From Phreatobacter sp. (GTDB lineage Bacteria; Pseudomonadota; Alphaproteobacteria; Rhizobiales; Phreatobacteraceae): DNA of 64,000 nucleotides. The notes beneath the pieces were generated by a model. The model saw only the letters and a program-made list of their open reading frames with translations. It did not search any database and was not told the DNA's origin. Positions 46,024 to 55,469 of this stretch are shown one piece after another. The DNA lies in assembly GCF_030691135.1 (NCBI RefSeq), contig NZ_JAUYFA010000039.1, positions 1-64,000 of the forward strand, in the 5' to 3' direction. Made by a program: the position numbers and the translations under genes. Position 1 is the first letter of the stretch; each line of letters starts with the position of its first letter.

Positions 46024-47406
46024 TTATCCGAACCTTGCCTGCAGCACCGCGAACAGCGCCCGCGCCGCCTGCATCTCGCCGCCGGCGGGGCGGCCGGGCT
46101 TCTCGGCCGGCGTCCAGCCGTAGACGTCCGCATGCAGCCAGCTCTGCGCCTTCTCCACGAAGCGGTCGAGATAGAGCGCCGCGGTGATCGACCCGGCGAA
46201 GCCCCCCGTCGTGACGTTGTTGAGGTCGGCGATCTTGCTGTCGAGCCCGCCCGCATAGGGCATCCATAGCGGCAGCCGCCAGACCGGATCGCCGACGGCG
46301 AGACCGGCGGCCGTCAGTTCCGCCGCCAGCGCGTCGTCGTGGGTGTAGACCGGCGGCAGGTCCGGCCCCAGCGCCACGCGCGCCGCTCCGGTCAGCGTGG
46401 CAAAGTCGGCGAGGAGCACCGGCGCCTCCTCGTCGGCCAGCGCCAGCGCGTCGCAGAGCACGAGCCGCCCCTCGGCATCGGTATTGCCAATCTCGACGCT
46501 AAGCCCCTTGCGGGTCGGGAACACGTCGCCCGGCCGGAAGGCGGCCCCCGAGACGGCATTCTCCACCGCCGGCACGAGCAGGCGCAGGCGCACGGGCAGT
46601 TTCGCCGCCATTACCATATGGGCGAGGCCGATGGCCGCCGCCGCACCGCCCATGTCCTTCTTCATCAAGAGCATGGCCGACGAGGGCTTGAGGTCGAGGC
46701 CGCCGGTGTCGAAACAGACGCCCTTGCCGACCAGCGTAACCTTCGGATGTTTCTCGTTGCCCCAGACGAGGTCGACGAGCCGCGGCTCGCGCGGCGAGGC
46801 GGCGCCCACCGCGTGGATCATCGGGAAGTTCTGCTTCAGCAGCGCCTCGCCGACGACGGAGGTGACCTTGGCGCGATGGCGCTTGCCGAGGTCGCGGATC
46901 GCCGCCTCGAGCTCGGCGGGACCCAGATCGTTGGCCGGCGTATTGATGAGGTCGCGCGCCAGCGCCGTGGCCTCCGCCGCCTGGCTGACCGTCTCGCCGT
47001 CGACGCCGTCCGGTACGACCAGCAGGGCGGGTTTGGCCGCTGCGGCCTTGTAGCGGCTGAACCGGTACTGCCCGATGATCCAGGCGAGCGCCGCGCGCTC
47101 TCCGTCGCCCGGATCATTGGCGAAGCGATAGAGGCCGGGCGGGATCTGGCCGGGCAGCTTGCCGGCCAGCAGCGGATCGCGATGGGCAGCGTCCTCGGCC
47201 TCGATGCCGAAGAGGACCGCGGCGATAGCGCCCTTGGCGTCCGGGACGGCCACCGCCCTCCCGGGCTTCGGCTCGAAGCCCACGGCGTCGAGATAGGCCT
47301 GTTGCGGTCCCTTCAGCTTCGCTTTGACCTCCGGATAGGTCTTGGCTGTCACGAAGGTGATGGGCGTGGCGCCCGTGGTGCCGGCCGGTCGGAGAAGCGG
47401 GTGCAT
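46024..47406 (-). CDS. M17 family leucyl aminopeptidase
   Basis: Two-zinc aminopeptidase that removes N-terminal residues from peptides in the cytoplasm; 460 residues. The metal and active-site blocks are KGVCFDTGGLDLK, LMKKDMGGAA and NTDAEGRLVLCDAL, with the usual Lys, Asp and Glu ligands. It is somewhat shorter than E. coli PepA, as in the PepB-like alphaproteobacterial group. ATG 47406 has AGGA six bases upstream; longer readings to 47457 are not family-like. It is divergent from the isochorismatase-like gene. Confidence 0.93.
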   Translation of the reverse strand: MHPLLRPAGTTGATPITFVTAKTYPEVKAKLKGPQQAYLDAVGFEPKPGRAVAVPDAKGAIAAVLFGIEAEDAAHRDPLLAGKLPGQIPPGLYRFANDPGDGERAALAWIIGQYRFSRYKAAAAKPALLVVPDGVDGETVSQAAEATALARDLINTPANDLGPAELEAAIRDLGKRHRAKVTSVVGEALLKQNFPMIHAVGAASPREPRLVDLVWGNEKHPKVTLVGKGVCFDTGGLDLKPSSAMLLMKKDMGGAAAAIGLAHMVMAAKLPVRLRLLVPAVENAVSGAAFRPGDVFPTRKGLSVEIGNTDAEGRLVLCDALALADEEAPVLLADFATLTGAARVALGPDLPPVYTHDDALAAELTAAGLAVGDPVWRLPLWMPYAGGLDSKIADLNNVTTGGFAGSITAALYLDRFVEKAQSWLHADVYGWTPAEKPGRPAGGEMQAARALFAVLQARFG

Positions 47407-47568
47407 GGGAATCCTGAGCCACAGCGTGGCTGGCAGGCTAGAGCCGCGCGATACCACCTGTCACCCCCCGCGCGCCCCGCGCATGGAGGGGGCGCGCGCG
47501 TCATGGTTTACGGCGAAGGGGCGAGCGCCTTTAGTGCCGCCCCCGAACACGCCGACCCGAGGACGCCC

Positions 47569-48162
47569 ATGACCACCCAGCCCAAGACCCTCTTGGAACT
47601 CGCCGGCCGCAAGCCGGTGCCGCCGAAGCTCGGCGAGAGCATTCTCGTCCTCATCGACATCCAGAACGAGTATTGCGACGGCCCCATCGCCCTGCCCGGG
47701 GCGCCCGCGGCGGTGGCGAAGGCGGCGGACCTTCTCGCCCGTGCCCGCAAGGCCGGGGCGAAGATCGTCCACGTGGCCCACAAGGGCGGCAAGGGCTCGC
47801 TCTTCGACCGCGAGGCCCACCGCGGCGCCATCGTCGACGCTGTGGCGCCTGTGGCCGGAGAGGCGGTGGTGGAGAAGCCGCGGCCGAACGCCTTTTCAGG
47901 CACGAACCTCGCCGAGATCGTCGGCGCGCCCGCAGCGCCGCTGGTCCTGGTCGGTTTCATGACGCACATGTGCGTCTCCTCGACCGCCCGTGCCGCCCTC
48001 GACCTCGGCTATCAGACGGCGATCGCGGCGGACGCCTGCGCGACGCGCGACCTGCCGAAGCCGACCGGCGGCGTGATCGACGCGGCGAGCCTGCACGAGG
48101 CGGAACTGGCGGCCCTCGCCGACCGCTTCGCCGGCGTGTTCACGGCGGACGAGATCGTGTGA
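47569..48162 (+). CDS. cysteine hydrolase, isochorismatase family
   Basis: A 197-residue Rossmann-like hydrolase. The Asp-Lys-Cys catalytic set is visible as ILVLIDIQNEYC, a Lys in the VHVAHKGGKG segment, and MTHMCVSSTARAALDLGY. Members cleave isochorismate, nicotinamide, ureidoacrylate or biuret-like amides; the exact substrate here is unknown. ATG 47569 has GAGGA upstream. It is convergent with pheT across the second inverted-repeat element. Confidence 0.88.
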   Translation: MTTQPKTLLELAGRKPVPPKLGESILVLIDIQNEYCDGPIALPGAPAAVAKAADLLARARKAGAKIVHVAHKGGKGSLFDREAHRGAIVDAVAPVAGEAVVEKPRPNAFSGTNLAEIVGAPAAPLVLVGFMTHMCVSSTARAALDLGYQTAIAADACATRDLPKPTGGVIDAASLHEAELAALADRFAGVFTADEIV

Positions 48163-48201
48163 GGCACGGAGACGGGCCGGCGGACGGCGGATCGGTTCAA
48201 G

Positions 48202-48355
48202 GCCCCACCCGCATCCTCCCCGCGCTCCGCGCGGAGAAGCGGACTACGGCGCCGCATCCACCTCCAGCGGTCGCGCCTGGCCCGACCGTTCAAAACGGCG
48301 CACATCGTCGAAGTCCCCCTCTCCGCGCGGAGCGCGGGGAGGGTGCGGGTGGGGC
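48202..48355. repeat. 154-bp inverted-repeat element, copy B
   Basis: Reverse-orientation copy of the element at 45855-45999. Arms start GCCCCACCCGCATCCTCCCC and end GTGCGGGTGGGGC. Its reverse complement carries the same interior words GGACTTC, CCAGGCGCGACCG and CCGTAGTC in the same order and similar spacing. It fills the gap between the convergent isochorismatase-like gene and pheT; the other about 150 bases of that gap hold nothing I recognise. Confidence 0.75.
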
Positions 48356-48465
48356 GTTCAACAGCGTGCGGCCTGAAGACGTTTCCCTCTGCGGCACACG
48401 CGCATGGCCCGGTGTCGAAGGCCCGACGCGGGACGGGCAGGCCAGTGGCCTGCCCCCGCGCCACC

Positions 48466-50883
48466 TCACGCCCTGAGGGCTCCGCCGGTCTTCTTCGTCA
48501 CTTCGGCAACGATCTTCGCCGCCACGGCGTCGATCTCGGCGTCGGTGAGCGTCTTGTCCCGCGGCTGCAGCGTCACGGCGATGCCGACCGACTTCTTCGT
48601 CGCATCGATCCCCTTGCCCTCATAGACGTCGAAGACCTGGACGCTGGTGATGAGCTGCTTGTCGACGCCCTGCGCCGCCTTGACGAGATCGCCCGCCTTC
48701 ACCGCCTGGTCGACGAGGAAGGCGAAGTCACGCTCGACCGGCTGGAACGAGGAGAGCATCAACTGCGGCTTGGTGCGTGTCGGACGCACCTTCGGTGGCG
48801 GCAGCTTGTCGAGCAGGATCTCGAAGGCGAGCACCGGCCCCTTGACGTCGAGCGCCTCGAGCACGCGGGGATGCAGCTCGCCGAAGGAGCCGAACACGGT
48901 CTGCGGGCCCATCTGGAACGTGCCGGAGCGGCCGGGGTGGAACCAGGCGGGACCGCCCTGCACCACCTGGATGCCGGCCATCGGGGCGCCGACGGCAGCG
49001 AGAACCGCCATCGCATCGCCCTTGATGTCGTAGATGTCGGCCGCGGCCGTGCCCTGCCAGTGGCGCCCCGCGCCGGCCGGCCTCGCCAGGCCGCGGCGGA
49101 TGCCGGTGGCAGCCATGAACTGGTCGTCGGGCTTGTCGCCCCGGAACACCTGCCCCACCTCGAACAGGGCCAGGTCGCCGTAGCCGCGGTCGGCATTGCG
49201 CTGGGCGGCAGTGGCCAGCCCGACGAGCAGCGTCGGCCGCATGTCGGAGAGGTCGGAGGCGATGGGGTTGGCGAGAGCCAGTGCCGGCTGGCCACCGCCG
49301 AAGAGCTCGGCCTGTCCCTTCGAGATGAAGCTCCAGGTCACGGCCTCCACCATGCCGCGCCCGGCGAGGGTGCGCTTGGCCATGCGCGTGCGCTTCTGGA
49401 TGAGGGTGAGCACCGGCTTCGGCACGGTGCCGCCGCGGTCAAGCGGCGTCGAGGGCACGCGGTCGACACCGGCGATGCGCATGACCTCCTCGGTCAGGTC
49501 CGCCTTGCCGTGGATGTCGGGGCGCCAGGAGGGCGGCGACACCTTCACCATCGGCCCGTTGCCGGAGACGGAGAAGCCGAGCGCCTCGAGGATGCGCTTC
49601 TGCTCGCGGTCGGAGACTTCGAGGCCGGTGAGGCGCTTGGTCTCGGACAGCGGGAAGTTGATGATGAAGCCGGTATCGGGAACCGAACCTGCGACCGTCA
49701 CGTCGGAAGGCTCGCCGCCGCACATGTCCATGACCAGCTTGGTCGCCAGTTCCACGCCGGGCAGCATGAAGTTCGGATCGACGCCGCGCTCGAAACGGTA
49801 GCGCGCATCGGTGACGATGCCGAGATTGCGCCCCGTGCGGGCGATGTCCATCGGGTCCCACAGCGCCGATTCGATCAGGACGTCCGTCGTCGCCTCGTCG
49901 CAGCCCGAATGCTCGCCGCCCATGACGCCGGCGATGGACTCGACGCCGTTGTCGTCGGCGATCACCGTCTCGTTGCCGGTGAAGCCATAGACCCGGCCGT
50001 CGAGGCCGAGCACGGTCTCACCCGCCGTCGAGCGGCGCACGACGAGCGCGCCGGCGACCTTCTTCGCGTCGAAGACGTGCAGCGGTCGTCCCCTGTCGAA
50101 GGTCACGTAATTGGTGATGTCGACCAGCGCGTTGATCGGGCGAAGGCCGATGGCCTTCAGCCGCCGCTGCATCCAGTCCGGCGAGGGCCCGTTCTTGACG
50201 CCGCGCACCAGGCGCAGCGCGAAGGCCGGGCAGAGCTTCTCCTCGCCCCGGGCGAGGGCCAGCGTCACCTTCTGCGGGTTCGGGAAGGCGCCCTTCACCT
50301 GCGGCACCACGTCGGATTTCAGCTTGCCGAGACCGGCGGCGGCGAGATCGCGGGCGATGCCGTGGATCGAGGTGCAGTCCGGCCGGTTCGGCGTCAGGTT
50401 GATCTCGATGACCGGGTCGGAGAGCTGCGCCCAGTCGGCATAGCGGGCGCCGAGGGGGGCGTCGGCCGGCAGGTCGATTATGCCGTCATGATCCTCGGAG
50501 ATTTCCAGTTCAGCCGCCGAGCAGAGCATGCCGCGGCTCTCGACGCCGCGGATCGTGCCGACCCCGAGCGTGATGCCCTTGCCCGGAATGAACGTGCCGG
50601 GCGGCGAGAAGACCGACTTCATGCCGGTCCGGGCGTTCGGTGCGCCGCAGACCACCTGAACCGGTTCGCCGCTGCCCGTGTCGACCATGCAGACCCTGAG
50701 ACGGTCGGCATTGGGGTGCTGCTCGGCCGAGATGACATGGGCGATGGTGAAGGCGGCAAGCTTCGCGCCGGGATCGTCCAGCCCCTCGACCTCGAGGCCG
50801 ATGCGGGTGAGCGTCTCGGTGATCTCGGCGAGGGAGGCCTCGGTGTCGAGATGGTCCTTGAGCCAGGAGAGGGTGAGTTTCAT
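48466..50883 (-). CDS. pheT: phenylalanine--tRNA ligase beta subunit
   Basis: Beta subunit of the alpha2-beta2 phenylalanyl-tRNA synthetase, 805 residues. It begins [18 protein letters not shown] and continues with a tRNA-binding EMAP-like OB domain (about 40-150), B3/B4 editing domain, B5 domain and a C-terminal anticodon-binding FDX-ACB domain ([20 protein letters not shown]). ATG 50883 has GGAG eight bases upstream. It follows pheS by 13 bases and is cotranscribed with it. Confidence 0.98.
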   Translation of the reverse strand: MKLTLSWLKDHLDTEASLAEITETLTRIGLEVEGLDDPGAKLAAFTIAHVISAEQHPNADRLRVCMVDTGSGEPVQVVCGAPNARTGMKSVFSPPGTFIPGKGITLGVGTIRGVESRGMLCSAAELEISEDHDGIIDLPADAPLGARYADWAQLSDPVIEINLTPNRPDCTSIHGIARDLAAAGLGKLKSDVVPQVKGAFPNPQKVTLALARGEEKLCPAFALRLVRGVKNGPSPDWMQRRLKAIGLRPINALVDITNYVTFDRGRPLHVFDAKKVAGALVVRRSTAGETVLGLDGRVYGFTGNETVIADDNGVESIAGVMGGEHSGCDEATTDVLIESALWDPMDIARTGRNLGIVTDARYRFERGVDPNFMLPGVELATKLVMDMCGGEPSDVTVAGSVPDTGFIINFPLSETKRLTGLEVSDREQKRILEALGFSVSGNGPMVKVSPPSWRPDIHGKADLTEEVMRIAGVDRVPSTPLDRGGTVPKPVLTLIQKRTRMAKRTLAGRGMVEAVTWSFISKGQAELFGGGQPALALANPIASDLSDMRPTLLVGLATAAQRNADRGYGDLALFEVGQVFRGDKPDDQFMAATGIRRGLARPAGAGRHWQGTAAADIYDIKGDAMAVLAAVGAPMAGIQVVQGGPAWFHPGRSGTFQMGPQTVFGSFGELHPRVLEALDVKGPVLAFEILLDKLPPPKVRPTRTKPQLMLSSFQPVERDFAFLVDQAVKAGDLVKAAQGVDKQLITSVQVFDVYEGKGIDATKKSVGIAVTLQPRDKTLTDAEIDAVAAKIVAEVTKKTGGALRA

Positions 50884-50896
50884 CGGATGTCTCCCC

Positions 50897-51979
50897 TCAG
50901 CTCGACAGGCCGCCGGCCAGCGACGGCAGGTCGAGCGGGCGGAAGCCGTAATGCGACAGCCAGCGCACATCGGCCTCGAAGAACTGCCGGAGGTCGTTGA
51001 TGCCGTATTTCAGCATGGCGATGCGATCGATCCCCATGCCCCAGGCGAAGCCCTGGTAGATGTCGGGATCGAGGCCGCAATTGCGGATGACGTTCGGATG
51101 GACCATGCCGCAGCCGAGGATTTCCAGCCAGTCCTCGCCCTCGCCGAAGCGCACCTCGCCGCCCTGGCGGTTGCACTGGATGTCGACCTCCATGGAGGGC
51201 TCGGTGAAGGGGAAGAACGAGGGGCGGAAGCGCATCTTCACGCTGTCGACCTCGAAGAAGGCCTTGCAGAACTCCTCGAGGATCCACTTGAGGTGGCCGA
51301 TATGGCTGCCCTTGTCGATGACGAGACCCTCGACCTGGTGGAACATCGGCGTGTGCGTCTGGTCGCTGTCGCAGCGATAGGTGCGACCGGGACAAATGAC
51401 GCGGATCGGCGGCTTGCTCGTCAGCATGGTGCGCACCTGCACCGGCGAGGTATGCGTGCGCAGCAGCATCCGCTCGCCGTTCTCCTTCGGGTTGAAGAAG
51501 AACGTGTCGTGCATCTCGCGGGCCGGATGGCCCTCGGGGAAGTTCAACCGCGTGAAATTGTAATCGTCGGTCTCGATGTCCGGCCCTTCGGCGATGGCGA
51601 AGCCCATATCGGCGAAGATGGCGGTGAGCTCGTCCATCACCTGGCTGATCGGGTGGATGCGGCCGGTTTCGGTCGGGCTTTCGCGCACCGGGAGCGTGAC
51701 GTCGACGGTTTCGGCGGCGAGGCGGGCGTCGAGTGCGGCGCTCTTCAGCACCTCGCGGCGCTGGCCGAGAGCCTCGGTGACGCGATCCTTCACCTGGTTG
51801 ATCGCCGCGCCCGCCGTCTTGCGCTCCTCCGGCGCCATCTGGCCGAGGGTGGCGAGGAGGGCGGAGAGCGAGCCCTTCTTGCCGAGGGCGGCGACCCGCA
51901 CCGCCTCCAGCGTCGCCTCGTCGGCGGCCGCGGCGATCTGCGCCGTCAGGTCTGTTTCGAGCGTTGCAAGATCGGTCAT
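50897..51979 (-). CDS. pheS: phenylalanine--tRNA ligase alpha subunit
   Basis: Catalytic class II alpha subunit, 360 residues. An N-terminal coiled-coil domain (about 1-90) binds tRNA. Class II motifs are visible: [56 protein letters not shown] and [18 protein letters not shown]. It is preceded by a terminator-like hairpin after rplT, so expression may combine read-through from the ribosomal genes with a local start. Confidence 0.98.
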   Translation of the reverse strand: MTDLATLETDLTAQIAAAADEATLEAVRVAALGKKGSLSALLATLGQMAPEERKTAGAAINQVKDRVTEALGQRREVLKSAALDARLAAETVDVTLPVRESPTETGRIHPISQVMDELTAIFADMGFAIAEGPDIETDDYNFTRLNFPEGHPAREMHDTFFFNPKENGERMLLRTHTSPVQVRTMLTSKPPIRVICPGRTYRCDSDQTHTPMFHQVEGLVIDKGSHIGHLKWILEEFCKAFFEVDSVKMRFRPSFFPFTEPSMEVDIQCNRQGGEVRFGEGEDWLEILGCGMVHPNVIRNCGLDPDIYQGFAWGMGIDRIAMLKYGINDLRQFFEADVRWLSHYGFRPLDLPSLAGGLSS

Positions 51980-52043
51980 GGTGAGATCACGCGTGATGAG
52001 GGCTGGGATCGTGTGGCGGCTGGCGCCCGGCGCGTCAAGCCAC

Positions 52044-52086
52044 GAACGAAAAAGCCCGCGCCACCCTCGGGGAGGGTCGCGCGGGC
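52044..52086 (-). terminator. rho-independent terminator between rplT and pheS
   Basis: On the minus strand an 8-bp GC stem (GCCCGCGC with GCGCGGGC) continues through a C-C mismatch into a further five-base stem, then TTTTTCGTTC follows. It lies 28 bases after rplT and about 65 bases before pheS, so it could end the ribosomal transcript or act as an attenuator for pheST. Confidence 0.72.
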
Positions 52087-52113
52087 CGAATTATCGTGAT
52101 CCTGCGAGAAGGA

Positions 52114-52479
52114 TCAGGCGTTCGCCGGCAGCGATCCCTTGGCCTTTTCGACCAGGGCCGCAAAACCGTCCGGCGCCGTGATGGCGAGGTCGGACAGGAC
52201 CTTGCGGTCGACGGCGATACCGGCGGCGATGAGGCCGGCGATGAAGCGCGAATAGGTCAGGCCCTGCTCGCGGACGGCAGCGTTGATGCGCTGGATCCAT
52301 AGGGCGCGGAAGTTGCGCTTCTTGTTGCGACGGTCGCGCGTCGCGTACTGCATCGACTTGTCGACGGCAGCCTTTGCGGCGCGGATGGTGTTCTTGCGGC
52401 GGCCCCGGAAGCCGGCGGCGGCCTTGAGGACTTTCTTATGCTTGGCGTGGGACGTAACGCCCCTTTTGACGCGGGCCAT
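52114..52479 (-). CDS. rplT: 50S ribosomal protein L20
   Basis: Ribosome assembly protein of 121 residues with the canonical start [16 protein letters not shown] and the long basic helix region [23 protein letters not shown]. In other bacteria L20 also represses its own operon by binding the rpmI leader. It is 49 bases downstream of rpmI. Confidence 0.99.
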   Translation of the reverse strand: MARVKRGVTSHAKHKKVLKAAAGFRGRRKNTIRAAKAAVDKSMQYATRDRRNKKRNFRALWIQRINAAVREQGLTYSRFIAGLIAAGIAVDRKVLSDLAITAPDGFAALVEKAKGSLPANA

Positions 52480-52528
52480 GGCTGATCTCTCTTACAATTT
52501 CGTTGGGGTGCTTCTCGAACCAGGCCGA

Positions 52529-52729
52529 TCAGCCGTTCGGGAGGAAGTACCGCTTGACGTTGTAGGCATCGGTCTCGAACATCGCAGTGGTGCCGCGATG
52601 CTCGCGGATCTGCTTGTTTGACCGCTTGATCATGCCGTGGCGCTTGCCGGACTGGGCGTACATCACCTTGCCGGTCGCCGAGATTTTGAAGCGCTTTTTG
52701 GCGCCCGATTTCGTCTTCATCTTGGGCAT
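52529..52729 (-). CDS. rpmI: 50S ribosomal protein L35
   Basis: Small ribosomal protein of 66 residues, reading [20 protein letters not shown] and on to [11 protein letters not shown] 52729 has a GAGAG-type site upstream. It is the first gene of rpmI-rplT-(pheS-pheT). infC, which often precedes rpmI, is not here. Confidence 0.98.
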   Translation of the reverse strand: MPKMKTKSGAKKRFKISATGKVMYAQSGKRHGMIKRSNKQIREHRGTTAMFETDAYNVKRYFLPNG

Positions 52730-52764
52730 TTGGCTCTCTTCATTCGTTGCGAGGCGCCCGTCTG

Positions 52765-52780
52765 CCGGTCCGAAGACCAG
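52765..52780 (-). promoter_or_regulatory. hairpin in the rpmI leader
   Basis: CTGGTC-TTCG-GACCGG on the minus strand gives a 6-bp stem (one G-U) with a UUCG tetraloop, about 40 bases before rpmI. It may be part of an L20-type autoregulatory leader, but I cannot identify the L20 binding pseudoknot. Confidence 0.3.
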
Positions 52781-52863
52781 CGGGGCTCCTCTGAAGGCTC
52801 GCGATTGAGCTTTCGGGATCGCCACGGCAGCCCTAATCAGCCGGTCGATCCGAAGGAACGGGC

Positions 52864-52892
52864 GTATACAGGAGATGCGCGCAGCCGGCAAG
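52864..52892 (-). promoter_or_regulatory. probable promoter of rpmI-rplT
   Basis: On the minus strand TTGCCG (52892-52887) and TATACG (52869-52864) are spaced by 17 bases. The predicted start leaves a leader of about 128 bases, long enough for a regulatory fold. Confidence 0.45.
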
Positions 52893-52920
52893 AGCCTGGC
52901 GCCGCCGCTCCCGTGCCGCC

Positions 52921-53223
52921 TCAGCGACGGACCCGCACCCGGGCATAGGCCGGCGTCAGCTCGGCGGGAAGGCGACGGCCGCCGCGCGGTCCGGCGCCAT
53001 CGTCCTTCGGCAGCATCATCACCGCGATGCCCATCTGGGCGCTGGCGAAGGTCAGGCCGAGAAAGAAGGTCAGCACCGAGACGGCCATGGGGGCGACGTC
53101 GGAGCGCGCCGTCAGCGTGGCGAAGCCGCCGACGTCGAGGGCGATCAGCGCCGCGACGAAGACCCCGGCGACGCCGAAACCGATGACGGCGTTGACGAGA
53201 AGGAATTGCAGGAGCTTCGGCAT
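52921..53223 (-). CDS. small membrane protein of unknown function
   Basis: A 100-residue protein with two predicted membrane segments (about 5-30 and 45-70), reading [20 protein letters not shown] and later [24 protein letters not shown]. The C-terminal 25 residues are basic ([17 protein letters not shown]). I do not recognise a named family. It is upstream of the rpmI promoter on the same strand and divergent from the DUF1330 gene. Confidence 0.7.
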   Translation of the reverse strand: MPKLLQFLLVNAVIGFGVAGVFVAALIALDVGGFATLTARSDVAPMAVSVLTFFLGLTFASAQMGIAVMMLPKDDGAGPRGGRRLPAELTPAYARVRVRR

Positions 53224-53398
53224 GGCGGCCTCCGGATCGCGGCGTGTTCACGCGCCTTGATCATTGACGACGGAACGGGGGAAGCGGATCACAGTTCCCA
53301 CTGATGAAGCCTTTCGGCAAGTCCCTTGTCCGATGGCGCTCTTGCATCAAGGCGCCCCCGGCCCGATGGTCCCGCTCCCAGCAACAGAAGAGACGGCC

Positions 53399-53704
53399 AT
53401 GCCCAAGGGATACTGGATCGCCCGCGTCGATGTTCACGACACCGAGGCCTACAAGAATTACGTCGCCAAGAACGGCATCGCCTTCGCCAAGTTCGGCGGG
53501 CGCTTTGTCATCCGCGGCGGCAGGTTCGAGACGCTGGTCGGCAGCAGCCGCTCGCGCAACGTCGTCATCGAGTTTCCGAGCTACGATCAGGCCCTCGCCT
53601 GCTGGCATTCGCCCGAATACCAGGCCGCCCGCGCCGAGCAGAAGGGCGGCGCCGAGATGGATGCCATCGTCATCGAGGGCTACGACGGCCCTCAGCCGGG
53701 CTGA
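53399..53704 (+). CDS. DUF1330 domain-containing protein
   Basis: A 101-residue protein of the dimeric ferredoxin-like alpha+beta barrel class, DUF1330. Typical blocks: KGYWIARVDVHDTEAYKNYV, GGRFVIRGGRFETLVG and VVIEFPSYDQALACWHSPEY. Its function is unknown in the family. ATG 53399 has AGAAGAG upstream; an in-frame start at 53264 would add non-family residues. It is convergent with ccr, with a REP-like repeat in the gap. Confidence 0.93.
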   Translation: MPKGYWIARVDVHDTEAYKNYVAKNGIAFAKFGGRFVIRGGRFETLVGSSRSRNVVIEFPSYDQALACWHSPEYQAARAEQKGGAEMDAIVIEGYDGPQPG

Positions 53705-53727
53705 GCGTCGGTTCGCATCCCTTGTCC

Positions 53728-53850
53728 GTCATGGCCGGGCATCGGCGGCCCAGGGGCCGCCGGTCGTGGCTTGTGACCGCCGGCCATCCATGACTTGAAC
53801 ACCGCCGTCTGAAGGAAGTCGTGGATGCCCGGCACTAGGCCGGGCATGAC
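53728..53850. repeat. REP-like palindromic repeat, copy 2
   Basis: The outer arms GTCATGGCCGGGCAT and ATGCCCGGC...GCCGGGCATGAC and the inner words CCATGACTT and AAGTCGTGGATG match copy 1 at 45732-45819. An extra stretch of roughly 40 bases interrupts the left arm. It again sits between convergent genes (DUF1330 and ccr). Confidence 0.72.
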
Positions 53851-53873
53851 GACGAAGTCCGACTCGGCAGGCC

Positions 53874-55151
53874 TCAGCCGCCCGTCGCCTCGATGACGTC
53901 GTCCAACGTGCGCAGGCCGGGGCGGGGCGAATTCACCAGCACCGCCATGTTGCCCGGAGCATGCTTGTTGGCCTGCATCAGCGCATGCGCCGCCGGGATC
54001 TTGTCCCAGGGGAAGAGCTCGCTCATGCAGGGGTCGACCCGCCGGTCGAGCACGAACTGGTTGGCTGCGGCGGCCTGTTTCAGATGGGCGAAATGCGAGC
54101 CCTGGATGCGCTTCTGCCGCATCCAGACATAGCGGGCGTCGAAGGTGATGTTGAAGCCGGAGGTGCCGGCGCAGAACACCACCATGCCGCCGCGCTTGGC
54201 GACGAGGCAGGAGACGGGGAAGGTCGCCTCGCCCGGATGCTCGAAGACGATGTCGACGTCCTTCTTGCCGGTGATGTCCCAGATCGCCTTGCCGAACTTG
54301 CGCGCCTCCTTGTTCCAGGCGGCATATTCCTCGGAATTCACCGTGGGCATCTGGCCCCAGCAGTTGAAATCCTTGCGGTTGATGACGCCCTTCGCGCCGA
54401 GCTGCATGACATAGTCGCGCTTGGTCTCGTCGGAGATGATGCCGATGGCATTGGCGCCGGCGGCAGCGACGAGTTGCACCGCGAAGACCCCGAGACCGCC
54501 CGAGGCTCCCCAGACGAGCACGTTGTCGCCGGGCTTCAGCGTGTGCGGCGGGTGACCGAACAGCATGCGGTAGGCGGTGGCCAGCGTCAGCGTGTAGCAG
54601 GCGGCCTCCTCCCAGGGCAGGTGCTTCGGCTTCTCCATCAGCTGGCGCGACTGGACCCGGCAGAACTGCGCGAAGGCCCCGTCCGGGGTCTCGTAGCCCC
54701 AGATGCGCTGGGAGGTCGAGAACATCGGGTCGCCGCCATTGCATTCCTCGTCGTCGCCGTCGTCCTGGTTGCAATGGACGATGACCTCGTCGCCGACCTT
54801 CCACCGCTTCACCTTCGAACCCACCGCCCAGACGATGCCCGAGGCATCGGAGCCGGCGATGTGGAAGGGATGCTTGTGCCCATCGAAGGGTGAGATTGGC
54901 TGGCCAAGGCCAGCCCAGACGCCGTTGTAATTGACGCCGCCGGCCATCACGTAGATCAGCACCTCGTCCTCGCCCAGCGTCCAGGTCGGCACGACCTCGA
55001 CCTTGAACGACTGCTCCGGCGGACCGTGGCGATCCCGGCGGATGGCCCAGGCATACATGTTCGCCGGAACGTGCCCGAGCGGGGGGACCTCGCCGAACTC
55101 GTAGAGATCCTTGAGGGGGCGCGACTGAGGGGTGGGAGCAACGGCTGCCAT
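53874..55151 (-). CDS. ccr: crotonyl-CoA carboxylase/reductase
   Basis: Key enzyme of the ethylmalonyl-CoA pathway: reductively carboxylates crotonyl-CoA with NADPH and CO2 to (2S)-ethylmalonyl-CoA. It has 425 residues, the normal size, in the zinc-free MDR fold. Blocks: YAWAIRRDRHGPPEQSFKVE, GSDASGIVWAVGSKV, VWGASGGLGVFAVQLV (nucleotide binding) and FDARYVWMRQKRIQGSHF. ATG 55151 has GAGG seven bases upstream; longer readings to 55301 have no family similarity. The upstream gap holds a dyad that may be an operator, and ecm is 0.7 kb away on the other strand. Confidence 0.97.
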   Translation of the reverse strand: MAAVAPTPQSRPLKDLYEFGEVPPLGHVPANMYAWAIRRDRHGPPEQSFKVEVVPTWTLGEDEVLIYVMAGGVNYNGVWAGLGQPISPFDGHKHPFHIAGSDASGIVWAVGSKVKRWKVGDEVIVHCNQDDGDDEECNGGDPMFSTSQRIWGYETPDGAFAQFCRVQSRQLMEKPKHLPWEEAACYTLTLATAYRMLFGHPPHTLKPGDNVLVWGASGGLGVFAVQLVAAAGANAIGIISDETKRDYVMQLGAKGVINRKDFNCWGQMPTVNSEEYAAWNKEARKFGKAIWDITGKKDVDIVFEHPGEATFPVSCLVAKRGGMVVFCAGTSGFNITFDARYVWMRQKRIQGSHFAHLKQAAAANQFVLDRRVDPCMSELFPWDKIPAAHALMQANKHAPGNMAVLVNSPRPGLRTLDDVIEATGG

Positions 55152-55469
55152 TGGGTTACCTCGGGTGTCAGGCGCCTTCTCAACGGGGCGCTTCGGCGTC
55201 GAGTATGTGCAGTGCAACATGGATGTGCAAGCGCGAATTGGCTCGCGCGAATGCGACATTCTAAGCCCTTTGGCTGATCCGGAGCCGCCTGGACGCAACA
55301 AAAAGGCCTCGTTGCCGTTTCCTCCCAGCGGTATTTTTTCTGAAGCAGGGACCCACGCGACATTCGACGCGTTATGGCTTGGAGGTTGCGGCGCCTGTCG
55401 CCATCCGTGTGATGTCTTGCGCCCGGAGCCGGCTCATCCGGCGATGCGCGTCCTGAGGAGAACTACGTC
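55152..55469. other. divergent intergenic region between ccr and the GlsB-type gene
   Basis: About 318 bases serving as promoter region for ccr (leftward) and the small membrane protein gene (rightward). It contains a TGTGCA-rich dyad at 55205-55229. I see no further gene and no clear -35/-10 pair. Confidence 0.45.
55205..55229 (-). promoter_or_regulatory. possible operator of ccr
   Basis: Repeated TGCA words (TGTGCA, TGCAAC, TGTGCA) form an imperfect dyad on either side of CATCCATG, 54-78 bases before the ccr start. The placement suits a regulator of the ethylmalonyl-CoA pathway, but no protein is identified. Confidence 0.25.

Noticed and set aside
48343-51000. 885-codon plus-strand open frame opposite pheT
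   Set aside because: Shadow of a well-supported pheT; no domain signal.
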